This document shows positions 8,103-16,477 of a stretch of DNA of 50,327 nt, piece by piece (position 1 is the stretch's first letter; each line of letters opens with the position of its first letter). The position numbers and the translations under genes are program-made. The notes under the pieces were generated by a model, which worked only from the letters and a program-made list of their open reading frames with translations, had not been told where the DNA came from and made no database searches. This DNA is from Sulfurivirga sp964427185 (GTDB taxonomy: Bacteria > Pseudomonadota > Gammaproteobacteria > Thiomicrospirales > Thiomicrospiraceae): positions 1-50,327 of the forward strand of contig CAYRSN010000009.1 of assembly GCA_964427185.1 (NCBI GenBank), written 5' to 3'.

Positions 8103-8978
8103 ATGGCGAAAAAGAAAAAAAGTGGCTTAGGTGGACAGGGGCTGAACCGCCTGCTGACAGGTAAAGTTAAAGCAGAACAGTTGAGCATAACCGGTGCGGC
8201 CATTCAGCAACTGCCCGTTGAGCAGCTGCAGCCGGGCAATTACCAACCGCGTCAGCAGTTTAATCAGGAAGCACTGGATGCCCTGGCAGCTTCTATTCAG
8301 GCACAGGGTATGGTACAGCCCATTATTGTACGTAAGGTTGCAGATGCAGCGTATGAAATTATCGCAGGTGAGCGCCGCTGGCGCGCTGCACGGCAAGCGG
8401 GGCTTTCAACTGTGCCAGTGCTGGTGCGTGAAGCGGATGACCAGACCACCCTTGCTTTAGCGTTGATTGAAAACCTGCAGCGGGAAGATCTGAACCCGAT
8501 TGAGCAGGCAGAAGGCTTATCCCGTTTATTAGAAGAATTTGAGCTTACCCATGAGCAGCTGGCTGAAGCAGTCGGACTTTCCCGCGCACAGGTCAGCAAC
8601 TTGCTGCGCCTGCTTAAGCTGTCAGAGTCCGTGCAGGCGATGGTGCATGATGGGCAGCTGAGCATGGGGCATGCCCGTGCACTGCTTTCTTTGCCTGAAG
8701 CACAGCAGTTGCCTTTGGCGAAAAAAGCCGTCCAGCTGGGGTGGAATGTGCGTCAGACGGAAGCTGCGGTTAAAAAACAGCTTAGCGACGCGGATTCTTG
8801 TACAGTTGAAGATAAAGATCCGAATATTGTTGCGCTGGAAAACAGATTGTCGGAGCGCCTGGGTGCGCGGGTGAGCATTCGTCATCAGGCAAACGGCCGC
8901 GGTAAGGTAGAAATACGTTATACCTCGCCAGACGAGTTGGACAAGCTGCTTAAACAGCTGGAGGTGGATACCTTCTGA
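8103..8978 (+). CDS. parB: Chromosome partitioning protein ParB (Spo0J)
   Basis: 291 residues. It is a centromere-binding CTP switch protein. The start ATG at 8103 gives MAKKKKSGLG, the usual basic N-terminus, and follows the parA stop by one base. The CTP-binding motif is GERRWRA near residue 90 and ENLQREDLNPIEQA near 120. The helix-turn-helix LTHEQLAEAVGLSRAQVSNLLRLL is near 145-168, and a C-terminal dimer domain ends ELDKLLKQL. No parS palindrome was found in the window. Confidence 0.96.
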   Translation: MAKKKKSGLGGQGLNRLLTGKVKAEQLSITGAAIQQLPVEQLQPGNYQPRQQFNQEALDALAASIQAQGMVQPIIVRKVADAAYEIIAGERRWRAARQAGLSTVPVLVREADDQTTLALALIENLQREDLNPIEQAEGLSRLLEEFELTHEQLAEAVGLSRAQVSNLLRLLKLSESVQAMVHDGQLSMGHARALLSLPEAQQLPLAKKAVQLGWNVRQTEAAVKKQLSDADSCTVEDKDPNIVALENRLSERLGARVSIRHQANGRGKVEIRYTSPDELDKLLKQLEVDTF

Positions 8979-9061
8979 GCGCCTTCGTGGGGTGTGGCCG
9001 CTTTATAAGCACAACATATGGTGCCCCATGTAAAACCCTGCTGAAAAGCTGCCGCTTTATA

Positions 9062-9090
9062 TTGCGTATGCCTCCTGCTGACGTTATCAT
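9062..9090 (+). promoter_or_regulatory. Candidate sigma-70 promoter of the atp operon
   Basis: TTGCGT (9062-9067) and TATCAT (9085-9090) are separated by exactly 17 bases. The -10 matches the consensus at five of six positions, the -35 at three. It lies in the 139-bp gap after parB, 28 bases before atpZ. Confidence 0.45.
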
Positions 9091-9117
9091 AAGGAGAATT
9101 TATATAGAGCGATACCA

Positions 9118-9396
9118 ATGGCTGAACCAGATCAACCGTCGCAGAGAAAAGGTGCCAACTTTCTGTTAGTGGGTGCCGGCACCATGTTTACCGCCATGGT
9201 GATTTCAGGGTTTCTGGTCGGTTATGTTTTTGATGAGCTGTTGGATACGCGACCTTTTGGGATGCTGTTTTGTGGCCTGCTGGGTATGATTGGGGGCATG
9301 ATGAATGTCCATAAGGTCAGCACGCAGATGGATCGGCAGGCAGCAGATAAAGCACAACCAGAAAAAACGCAAACAGATTCGGACGCTCAGCCATGA
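9118..9396 (+). CDS. AtpZ/AtpI-family protein (ATP synthase accessory)
   Basis: 92 residues with two hydrophobic segments (about residues 13-36 and 43-62) and a polar, acidic C-terminus. Small proteins of this AtpZ/AtpI family are encoded first in many atp operons. They are thought to help ion handling or c-ring assembly. The segment FLLVGAGTMFTAMVISGFLVGY and the Gly-rich second helix fit. The stop overlaps the next start (ATGA), so both accessory genes are coupled. Confidence 0.75.
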   Translation: MAEPDQPSQRKGANFLLVGAGTMFTAMVISGFLVGYVFDELLDTRPFGMLFCGLLGMIGGMMNVHKVSTQMDRQAADKAQPEKTQTDSDAQP

Positions 9397-9752
9397 CTGG
9401 AGAGAAAAAAGTGTTTCTCATCCAGCTGAGTGTTGGTTTGGCAGCGGTGATCATCGCTGCTATGCTTGGGGAGCTGTATTCGGCTCTTTATGGATTGGGT
9501 ATTGGCCTGGTTAACCTGGTGTTGTTGCATCAGGGGTTTGCGATTGCCAACCGCAGAGCGGTGGAGAATCCAAAATCAGGCATGACGGTTTTATATTTGA
9601 GTGCAGTGGTCAGGTTTATCCTGCTTGCTGTGTTTTTTGCATTAGGGCTGGCGTTGCTGGGGTTGAATCCCGGGCCAATGGTGTTGACCTTTGTGGCAAT
9701 GCAGTTGGCCAGCGTGTTTAACCTGCAGGGAAAACGTCGTTTAACAGACTAA
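9393..9752 (+). CDS. atpI: ATP synthase subunit I
   Basis: 119 residues with four predicted membrane segments (starting near residues 8, 27, 68 and 88). AtpI is a non-stoichiometric assembly factor that helps build the c ring. Position directly before atpB and the pattern of short hydrophobic helices with VENPKSGMTVLYLSAVVRF support the call. Primary sequence conservation in this family is weak. Confidence 0.8.
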   Translation: MTGEKKVFLIQLSVGLAAVIIAAMLGELYSALYGLGIGLVNLVLLHQGFAIANRRAVENPKSGMTVLYLSAVVRFILLAVFFALGLALLGLNPGPMVLTFVAMQLASVFNLQGKRRLTD

Positions 9753-9764
9753 GGAGAGTGAACC

Positions 9765-10571
9765 TTGAGCGCGGAAAAAATGGGGGCTGTTGAGTATATT
9801 CAACATCACCTGACTAATCTGAGTGTGGGTGAAGGTTTCTGGACTTTCAATATTGACACCATTTTCTTCAGTGTGTTGCTGGGCGGCCTGATTATCTGGG
9901 CAGGTAAAAAAGTCACAGCATCCGCCACGGATGGAGTGCCCAACGGCATGCAAAATTTCTTTGAAATGCTGGTGGAATTTGTACAGACCAATATTAAAGA
10001 TGTTTTTCCAGCCGCTCCAAACTTTGTCGGCCCGCTGGCATTGACCATTTTCGTATGGGTATGGTTAATGAACTTTATGGACTTGATACCTGTGGATCTG
10101 TTGCCCTGGTTGGCGCAGATGATTGGTATCGAATACCTTAAAGTAGTTCCTACCACAGATCTGAATACCACGTTGGCCATGGCCTTTACCGTGTTCGGCC
10201 TGATTCTCTACTTCAATATCAAAAGCAAAGGGGTGGGTGGTTTTATCAAGATGTTCCTGACACACCCCTTTGGTCCGATGTTTGCCCCGATCAATGTCGT
10301 GATGACCTTGATCGAGGAAATCTCAAAACCGCTTTCCCTCGCGTTGCGACTGTTCGGTAACATGTTTGCCGGGGAACTGGTGTTCTTGCTGATCGCTTTG
10401 ATCGGTGGAACCTTGGCAGTGGGTGCCGCTGCCCTGTTCTGGGCGCCACTGCAGGCAGTGCTTGATCTTGGCTGGTTGATTTTCCACCTGCTGGTCATCA
10501 CACTGCAGGCCTTTATCTTCATGGTGCTGACCATCGTCTATCTTGGCATGGCGTACGATGAGGGGCATTAA
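9765..10571 (+). CDS. atpB: F0F1 ATP synthase subunit a
   Basis: 268 residues (E. coli 271). Subunit a forms the proton half-channels against the c ring. The essential arginine is in SLALRLFGNMFAGELVFLL near residue 196, and the C-terminal LQAFIFMVLTIVYLGMAYDEGH is typical. The start is read as TTG at 9765, because AAGGAG at 9751-9756 lies eight bases before it; the ATG at 9780 would lose five residues. Two hairpins separate it from atpE. Confidence 0.96.
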   Translation: MSAEKMGAVEYIQHHLTNLSVGEGFWTFNIDTIFFSVLLGGLIIWAGKKVTASATDGVPNGMQNFFEMLVEFVQTNIKDVFPAAPNFVGPLALTIFVWVWLMNFMDLIPVDLLPWLAQMIGIEYLKVVPTTDLNTTLAMAFTVFGLILYFNIKSKGVGGFIKMFLTHPFGPMFAPINVVMTLIEEISKPLSLALRLFGNMFAGELVFLLIALIGGTLAVGAAALFWAPLQAVLDLGWLIFHLLVITLQAFIFMVLTIVYLGMAYDEGH

Positions 10572-10584
10572 GGCTCAGGCTCTG

Positions 10585-10605
10585 GTGCCCGCCTGAAGCG
10601 GGCAC
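10585..10605 (+). other. First hairpin between atpB and atpE
   Basis: Perfect eight-base stem GTGCCCGC/GCGGGCAC around CTGAA, with no T run after it. It sits in the only long gap inside the atp operon (125 bp). A role in transcript processing or stability that raises atpE yield is inferred from the need for about ten c subunits per complex. Confidence 0.5.
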
Positions 10606-10620
10606 ACATGACAGGCCGGC

Positions 10621-10639
10621 GGCATCCCTGGTGGGTGCC
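10621..10639 (+). other. Second hairpin between atpB and atpE
   Basis: Stem GGCATCC/GGGTGCC (seven pairs, one G-T) around CTGGT, 15 bases after the first hairpin and again without a T run. The tandem arrangement supports an RNA role over chance. Confidence 0.4.
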
Positions 10640-10696
10640 ACAGGCAAGTTTAGGCTTTATTTTTAACTTTAACTTTAAAACTTAGGAGTGAAAACG

Positions 10697-10990
10697 ATGG
10701 AAGTAACTGCTGCAATGATCACTGAAATCTATTCTGCGACTGCTATTGGTGTGGGCGTTATCCTGGCCGCTGCCGGTCTGGGTTCTGCAATCGGTTGGGG
10801 TCTGATCTGTTCCAAGACTTTGGAAGGTATCGCGCGTCAGCCGGAAATGCGTCCTCAGTTGATGACCAACACGCTTATCTTTGCAGGTCTGATGGAATCT
10901 TTCCCTTTCATCATCCTGGCATTCGCAATGTGGTTCCTGTTTGCCAACCCATTTGTTGGCGCATTGTTGAAAGCGGCCTTGGGCGCTTAA
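10697..10990 (+). CDS. atpE: F0F1 ATP synthase subunit c
   Basis: 97 residues, two membrane helices joined by the polar loop ARQPE (residues 46-50). The ion-binding carboxylate is Glu67, followed by Ser68, where E. coli has Asp61-Ala. The position of the Gln used by Na+-binding c rings is Trp34 here, which argues for proton use. The start is ATG 10697, eight bases after AGGAG; a GTG at 10688 overlaps that site and is less likely. The extra N-terminal stretch (about residues 1-12) is longer than in E. coli. Confidence 0.96.
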   Translation: MEVTAAMITEIYSATAIGVGVILAAAGLGSAIGWGLICSKTLEGIARQPEMRPQLMTNTLIFAGLMESFPFIILAFAMWFLFANPFVGALLKAALGA

Positions 10991-11053
10991 TTAAAAAGAG
11001 TCACGGAGTTTAAGTGATTAAGCCCCTAACTGTAATTAAACGAGGTAACCACA

Positions 11054-11524
11054 GTGAATATTAACGCGACCCTTCTCATCCAAATCGTAGCGTTTGTTCT
11101 GTTGATTTGGTTTGTGAACAAGGTGCTGTGGGGTCCGCTGACCAAGCTGATGGCTGATCGGCAGAAACGTGTTGCCGATGGTCTATCTGCTGCTGAAAAG
11201 GGCAAGCATGAGCTGGAGCTGGCTGAACAGAAAGCGAAAGAAACGCTGAAAGAAGCCAAAGCTCAGGCACAGAACATTCTTGCCCAGGCTGAAAAGCGTG
11301 CCAATGAAATCGTAGAAGATGCGAAAATTCAGGCACAGGAAGAAGCCGAGCGGGTCAAAGCAGCCGCACAGGCCGAAATCGAACAGGAAATTGCGCAGGC
11401 GCGCGAGCAGCTTCGTAAGGAAGTGGCTGAACTGGTTGTCACCGGCGCAGAGAAAATCCTGCGCAAAGAGGTGGATGCCAAAGCGCATGAAGAACTGCTT
11501 AAATCCCTTGTTCAATCTATCTAA
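11054..11524 (+). CDS. atpF: F0F1 ATP synthase subunit b
   Basis: 156 residues (E. coli 156). Subunit b is the peripheral stalk: one N-terminal membrane helix (about 5-24, with FVNKVLWGPLTKLMADRQ at its end) and a long, charged coiled coil rich in Ala, Glu and Lys. GTG start with GAGGT at 11042-11046. It lies between atpE and atpH as in all gammaproteobacterial operons. Confidence 0.96.
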   Translation: MNINATLLIQIVAFVLLIWFVNKVLWGPLTKLMADRQKRVADGLSAAEKGKHELELAEQKAKETLKEAKAQAQNILAQAEKRANEIVEDAKIQAQEEAERVKAAAQAEIEQEIAQAREQLRKEVAELVVTGAEKILRKEVDAKAHEELLKSLVQSI

Positions 11525-11536
11525 GGGAACAACGCT

Positions 11537-12073
11537 ATGGCAGATACATTGACCATCGCTCGACCTTATGCAGAAGCGGCTTTTGAGTATGCAAAAGCGC
11601 ATAATGCGCTGGCGCAATGGTCAGAACTGCTGGCAGCTTTGGCTGCTGTTGCAGCAGATGAACAGGTCAAAGACCTGCTTAAAAACCCCCGGGTAACCAA
11701 TGTGGCGAAAGTCAAACTGTTTGGTGATGTGCTCGGTGATGCACTTGGTGAAGATGCCAAACGCCTGCTGGATATGATGGCAGAGCATCACCGTTTGTCA
11801 TTGCTGGGGGAAGTGGCCAGCATCTTTGAGTCCATGCGTGCTGCGGCAGAAAACCGCATTGTAGCGGAAGCGGTTTCCGCGCTGGAGCCCACGGTCGAGC
11901 AAAAAGACAAAATTAGCGCTGCACTGAAAGAAAAGTTTAATGCCGATGTGCAGGTCAACTACACCGTTGACCCTGCCTTGATCGCTGGAATGCGACTGAA
12001 AATCGGTGACTGGGTGGTTGACAGCACAGCGACCACTCAGTTGGAAAAACTCCGTGCAGCAATTGCCCAATAA
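11537..12073 (+). CDS. atpH: F0F1 ATP synthase subunit delta
   Basis: 178 residues (E. coli 177). Delta joins the peripheral stalk to the top of the alpha3beta3 head. Family features are ARPYAEAAFEYAK at the N-terminus and, near the C-terminus, VDPALIAGMRLKIGDWVVDSTATTQLEKLR. It begins 12 bases after atpF and ends 15 bases before atpA. Confidence 0.96.
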   Translation: MADTLTIARPYAEAAFEYAKAHNALAQWSELLAALAAVAADEQVKDLLKNPRVTNVAKVKLFGDVLGDALGEDAKRLLDMMAEHHRLSLLGEVASIFESMRAAAENRIVAEAVSALEPTVEQKDKISAALKEKFNADVQVNYTVDPALIAGMRLKIGDWVVDSTATTQLEKLRAAIAQ

Positions 12074-12088
12074 TCTGGAGAGGAAAGT

Positions 12089-13630
12089 ATGAAACTGAAT
12101 CCCTCTGAAATCAGTGACCTGATTAAGAGCCGACTGGAAGGCTTTGAAGTCACTGCCGAAAAAGGCAGTGAAGGCACTGTCATCAGTATTGCAGACGGGA
12201 TCGCGCGTATTTACGGCCTGTCTGAAGCCATGTACGGCGAAATGGTCCAGTTCGATGAAAACACCTTTGGTATGGTGCTCAACCTTGAGCGTGACTCTGT
12301 AGGTGTGGTTGTACTGGGCGAATATGAACATATCTCAGAAGGTGACAGCGTACGCTGCACCGGACGTATTCTTGAAGTGCCGGTTGGTCCGGAACTGCTG
12401 GGACGTGTTGTTGATGCACTGGGTCGTCCAATTGATGGAAAAGGCCCGATTGATGCCAAGGTAACGTCACCAGTGGAGCGTATTGCACCGGGTGTCATTG
12501 ACCGCCAGTCGGTTGATCAGCCTTTGATGACTGGTATTAAAACTGTTGACTCCATGATCCCGATCGGTCGTGGTCAGCGTGAGCTGATTATCGGTGACCG
12601 TCAGACAGGTAAAACAGCGATTGCCATTGATGCAATTCTGCGTCAGAAAGACACCGGCGTAAAATGTATTTACGTTGCCATTGGCCAGAAAGCATCAACC
12701 GTGCGGAATATTGTGACCAAGCTGGAAGAGCATGGTGCAATGGAATACACCACCGTTGTTGCAGCAAATGCTTCTGATCCTGCCGCGCAGCAGTATCTGG
12801 CCGCTTACTCTGGCTGTGCCATGGGTGAGTACTTCCGTGATCGTGGTGAAGACGCATTGATTATCTATGATGACCTGACTAAACAGGCATGGGCCTACCG
12901 TCAGATCTCTCTGCTATTGCGTCGTCCACCAGGACGTGAAGCTTATCCGGGTGATATCTTCTATCTGCACTCCCGCTTGCTGGAGCGTGCAGCACGTGTT
13001 AACGCCGACTACGTAGAAAACTTTACCAAAGGTGAAGTAAAAGGTAAAACAGGCTCACTGACAGCACTGCCAATTATCGAAACCCAGGCAGGAGATATTT
13101 CCGCGTTCGTTCCAACTAACGTAATCTCCATTACGGACGGACAGATTTTCTTGGAAACCTCGCTGTTTGCACAAGGCATTCGCCCTGCAATCAATGCTGG
13201 TCTGTCTGTTTCCCGTGTAGGGGGTGCTGCTCAGACTAAAGTCATCAAGAAACTGGGTGGTGGTGTGCGTCTTGACTTGGCACAGTATCGTGAACTGGCA
13301 GCCTTTGCACAGTTTGCTTCCGACTTAGATGCGGCAACCCGTGCGCAGCTGGAGCGTGGTAAGCGCGTAACCGAGCTGATGAAGCAGCCTCAATACTCAC
13401 CTTTGAGTATTGGTGAGATGGCAGCTTCTTTATATGCCGCCAACGAAGGCTTCCTGGATGATGTGCCTGTTGAAAAGGTACAAGCCTTTGAACAAGCACT
13501 GCATGCCTTTTTGAACAGCAGCTATGCTGAGCTGATGGCTAAACTCAATGAAACCGGCAACTGGAACGACGAGATCGAAAGCGAATTACGCAAGGCGATC
13601 GAAGACTTCAAAGCCAACGGTGTCTACTAA
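12089..13630 (+). CDS. atpA: F0F1 ATP synthase subunit alpha
   Basis: 513 residues, identical in length to E. coli. It is the non-catalytic nucleotide-binding subunit of the F1 head. The Walker A motif GDRQTGKT is at about residues 169-176. The segment PAINAGLSVSRVGGAAQ near 362-378 carries the arginine finger that reaches the catalytic site on beta. AGAGGAAAG precedes the ATG. Confidence 0.98.
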   Translation: MKLNPSEISDLIKSRLEGFEVTAEKGSEGTVISIADGIARIYGLSEAMYGEMVQFDENTFGMVLNLERDSVGVVVLGEYEHISEGDSVRCTGRILEVPVGPELLGRVVDALGRPIDGKGPIDAKVTSPVERIAPGVIDRQSVDQPLMTGIKTVDSMIPIGRGQRELIIGDRQTGKTAIAIDAILRQKDTGVKCIYVAIGQKASTVRNIVTKLEEHGAMEYTTVVAANASDPAAQQYLAAYSGCAMGEYFRDRGEDALIIYDDLTKQAWAYRQISLLLRRPPGREAYPGDIFYLHSRLLERAARVNADYVENFTKGEVKGKTGSLTALPIIETQAGDISAFVPTNVISITDGQIFLETSLFAQGIRPAINAGLSVSRVGGAAQTKVIKKLGGGVRLDLAQYRELAAFAQFASDLDAATRAQLERGKRVTELMKQPQYSPLSIGEMAASLYAANEGFLDDVPVEKVQAFEQALHAFLNSSYAELMAKLNETGNWNDEIESELRKAIEDFKANGVY

Positions 13631-13642
13631 GAGGATTTAGCC

Positions 13643-14515
13643 ATGGCAGGTGCAAGTAAGGAAATTAAGGGTAAGATCAGCTCGATCAAAAATACCCAGA
13701 AAATCACCAAAGCCATGGAAATGGTGGCGGCTGCCAAAATGCGTCGTGCTCAAGCACGTATGGAGGCAACCCGCCCATATGTTGAAAAGCTCAAACGCGT
13801 GCTGGGGCATGTCGCCAGTGCGCACCCTGAGTATAAGCATCCCTATACTCAGCCCAGCGACCAGAAGCACATTGGTCTTTTGATCATCTCTTCTGACCGT
13901 GGCTTGTGTGGTGGTTTAAACAACAACTTGTTTCGTAGAAGTCTCAAGCAGATTAAACAGTGGCAGGAAGAAGGCAAAACCGTCAAGTTAGGCCTGGTTG
14001 GCCGAAAAGCGGAAGGCTTTTTCAAGCATATTGGCGGTGATGTGGTTTCTTCCGTTGTGGATTTGGGCGACTCGCCTGTGCTGGATGATCTGGTCGGTTC
14101 CATTCGCGTTATGCTGGATCTGATGGATGAAGGCAAGCTGGATGCGTTGTATATCGCTTCCAATACCTTTGTCAATACCATGACACAGCAGCCGACCATT
14201 TCTCAGCTGGTACCTATTCAGGCACCGGAAGTACAGGAACAGAAGCCTGTCCACTGGGACTATATCTACGAGCCTGATGCCAAAACAGCACTTGATCTGC
14301 TGATGAAGCGGTATCTGGAAGGTGTGATTTTCGGTGCGGTAGTTGAAAATGCCGCCTGTGAGCAGTCTGCACGGATGATTGCAATGAAAAACGCAACCGA
14401 TAATGCAGGCAAAATTATCAAAGAGCTCCAGCTTGCGTATAACAAAGCTCGTCAGGCAGCGATTACGCAGGAAATCTCCGAAATCGTCTCCGGTGCCGCG
14501 GCGATTGAAGGCTAA
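13643..14515 (+). CDS. atpG: F0F1 ATP synthase subunit gamma
   Basis: 290 residues. Gamma is the rotating central shaft. Both ends are conserved: KEIKGKISSIKNTQKITKAMEMVAAAKM at the N-terminus and the C-terminal helix ending IVSGAAAIEG, with ASEQSARMIAMKNAT-like sequence as ACEQSARMIAMKNATDNA. GAGG lies ahead of the ATG, 12 bases after atpA. Confidence 0.97.
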   Translation: MAGASKEIKGKISSIKNTQKITKAMEMVAAAKMRRAQARMEATRPYVEKLKRVLGHVASAHPEYKHPYTQPSDQKHIGLLIISSDRGLCGGLNNNLFRRSLKQIKQWQEEGKTVKLGLVGRKAEGFFKHIGGDVVSSVVDLGDSPVLDDLVGSIRVMLDLMDEGKLDALYIASNTFVNTMTQQPTISQLVPIQAPEVQEQKPVHWDYIYEPDAKTALDLLMKRYLEGVIFGAVVENAACEQSARMIAMKNATDNAGKIIKELQLAYNKARQAAITQEISEIVSGAAAIEG

Positions 14516-14544
14516 GGTTTGGAATTTAAGAAAGGTAAATGACA

Positions 14545-15930
14545 ATGAGCGGAAAAATTGTACAAATCATTGGTCCGGTTATCGACGTGGAGTTTCCCGA
14601 AGATAGCCTGCCTAATATCTATGACGCCTTGATTGTCGATGATGCCAACCTGACGCTGGAAGTTCAGCAGCAGATCGGGGATGGTATTGTTCGTGCAATT
14701 GCAATGGGGCCTTCAGACGGCCTGAAGCGTGGAATGTCCGTAACCAATACGGGTGAAGCGATTTCTGTGCCTGTGGGTAAGGCAACCTTGGGTCGTATTT
14801 TTGACGTATTGGGGAATGCCATTGACCATGCAGGCCCGGTAGAGGCTGAAGCAAAGTGGGTCATTCACCGTAAAGCACCAGCATTCGATGAACTGGCACC
14901 TGCAACTGAGCTTTTGGAAACTGGTGTCAAGGTTATTGACCTTGTATGTCCGTTTGCCAAAGGGGGCAAGGTTGGTCTGTTCGGAGGTGCCGGTGTTGGT
15001 AAAACTGTAAACATGATGGAACTGATTCGCAATATCGCTATTGAGCATAGCGGTTATTCCGTGTTTGCCGGTGTGGGTGAGCGTACCCGTGAAGGGAATG
15101 ACTTCTACCATGAAATGAAAGAGTCCAACGTACTGGATAAGGTTGCTCTGGTCTATGGGCAGATGAACGAGCCACCAGGTAACCGTCTGCGTGTTGCCCT
15201 GACGGGGCTGACCATGGCGGAATACTTCCGTGATGAAGGTCGCGACGTACTGTTGTTCGTTGACAACATCTACCGTTACACACTGGCGGGGACAGAAGTT
15301 TCTGCACTGTTGGGGCGTATGCCTTCTGCGGTAGGTTACCAGCCAACTTTGGCAGAAGAAATGGGGATGGTTCAGGAGCGTATTACCTCCACCAAGAAAG
15401 GTTCCATCACTTCCGTACAGGCGGTTTATGTACCTGCGGATGACTTGACGGATCCTTCTCCTGCTACCACTTTCGCACACTTGGATGCAACAGTGGTACT
15501 GAACCGTTCCATTGCTGAAATGGGGATTTATCCTGCGATTGACCCGCTGGACTCCACCTCACGTCAGTTGGATCCTCAGATCGTAGGTACAGAACACTAT
15601 GAAATCGCCCGTGAAGTGCAGCGTACCTTGCAGCGCTATAAGGAACTGCGTGATATCATCGCCATTCTGGGTATGGACGAGCTGTCTGAAGAAGACCGCC
15701 TGACAGTTGCCCGTGCACGTAAGATTCAGCGTTTCCTGTCTCAGCCTTACCACGTGGCAGAGGTCTTTACCGGCCAGCCGGGTGTGTATGTGCCGCTGAA
15801 AGAAACCCTGCGCGGATTTAAAATGATTCTTTCCGGCGAACTGGATGATCTGCCTGAGCAGGCCTTCCTGTATGTGGGCGGTATTGATGAAGCCATTGAA
15901 AAAGGGCAACAGATCAAAGCAAAGGGGTAA
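14545..15930 (+). CDS. atpD: F0F1 ATP synthase subunit beta
   Basis: 461 residues. It is the catalytic subunit. Walker A GGAGVGKT is near residues 148-155, the catalytic Glu is in GVGERTREGND near 179, and Walker B LLFVDNIYRY near 240. The start is ATG 14545 (MSGKIVQIIGPV), because AAAGG at 14531-14535 is about nine bases upstream; ATG 14539 would be too close to it. Confidence 0.98.
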   Translation: MSGKIVQIIGPVIDVEFPEDSLPNIYDALIVDDANLTLEVQQQIGDGIVRAIAMGPSDGLKRGMSVTNTGEAISVPVGKATLGRIFDVLGNAIDHAGPVEAEAKWVIHRKAPAFDELAPATELLETGVKVIDLVCPFAKGGKVGLFGGAGVGKTVNMMELIRNIAIEHSGYSVFAGVGERTREGNDFYHEMKESNVLDKVALVYGQMNEPPGNRLRVALTGLTMAEYFRDEGRDVLLFVDNIYRYTLAGTEVSALLGRMPSAVGYQPTLAEEMGMVQERITSTKKGSITSVQAVYVPADDLTDPSPATTFAHLDATVVLNRSIAEMGIYPAIDPLDSTSRQLDPQIVGTEHYEIAREVQRTLQRYKELRDIIAILGMDELSEEDRLTVARARKIQRFLSQPYHVAEVFTGQPGVYVPLKETLRGFKMILSGELDDLPEQAFLYVGGIDEAIEKGQQIKAKG

Positions 15931-15936
15931 TCAGTC

Positions 15937-16380
15937 ATGGCAGCAACCATTCAAGTTGATATCGTAAGTGCCGAACAGCCGCTTTTCTCTGGAAAAGCAA
16001 ATGAGGTGTTTGCGTTGGCTGCCGAGGGTGAGGTGGGCATTCTGCCTCATCACACCCAGTTTCTTTCCACGTTGAAACCGGGTTTGGTTCGGATTGTCAG
16101 TGGCGACGAAGAAGAACATTTCTTCGTTGCAGGCGGCATTCTGGAAGTTCAGCCTGATGTGGTAACCATTTTGGCAGATTTAGCCATCCGTGCTGCGGAT
16201 TTGGATGAAGCCAAAGCCTTAGAAGCGAAGCAACGTGCGGAAGAAGCCATGAAAAAGGCACAGTCTGAAATTGATTTCGCTAAAGCGGAATCTGAGTTTG
16301 CAGAGGCTGTGGCACAATTGGCGGCTATTTCCAAACTACGGGAGCGTTTGGGCAAGTCTGGCATGACAGGTCACTATTGA
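15937..16380 (+). CDS. atpC: F0F1 ATP synthase subunit epsilon
   Basis: 147 residues (E. coli 139). Epsilon has an N-terminal beta sandwich, containing GEVGILPHHTQFLSTLKPG near residue 30, and a C-terminal helical hairpin rich in Ala, Lys and Glu that can block rotation. It begins six bases after atpD and is followed by a strong terminator, so it is the last gene of the operon. Confidence 0.97.
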   Translation: MAATIQVDIVSAEQPLFSGKANEVFALAAEGEVGILPHHTQFLSTLKPGLVRIVSGDEEEHFFVAGGILEVQPDVVTILADLAIRAADLDEAKALEAKQRAEEAMKKAQSEIDFAKAESEFAEAVAQLAAISKLRERLGKSGMTGHY

Positions 16381-16401
16381 GCTTTCTGTTTATCTCCTGT
16401 C

Positions 16402-16431
16402 AAAAAGCGCCTTCGGGCGCTTTTTGTGTTT
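16402..16431 (+). terminator. Intrinsic terminator of the atp operon
   Basis: Ten-base perfect stem (16402-16411 with 16416-16425) closed by a TTCG tetraloop, running into T5 and GTGTTTT. This is the strongest terminator in the window. The A5/T5 symmetry means it could also stop leftward transcription. Confidence 0.92.
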
Positions 16432-16477
16432 TAGGTCAGGTAAAATTTCATCCACTCACTTACTTGGAAGATTAGTC

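Noticed and set aside
7331..9117. Search for a parS site near parAB
   Set aside because: No match to the TGTTTCACGTGAAACA palindrome was seen here or elsewhere in the window, so none is annotated.
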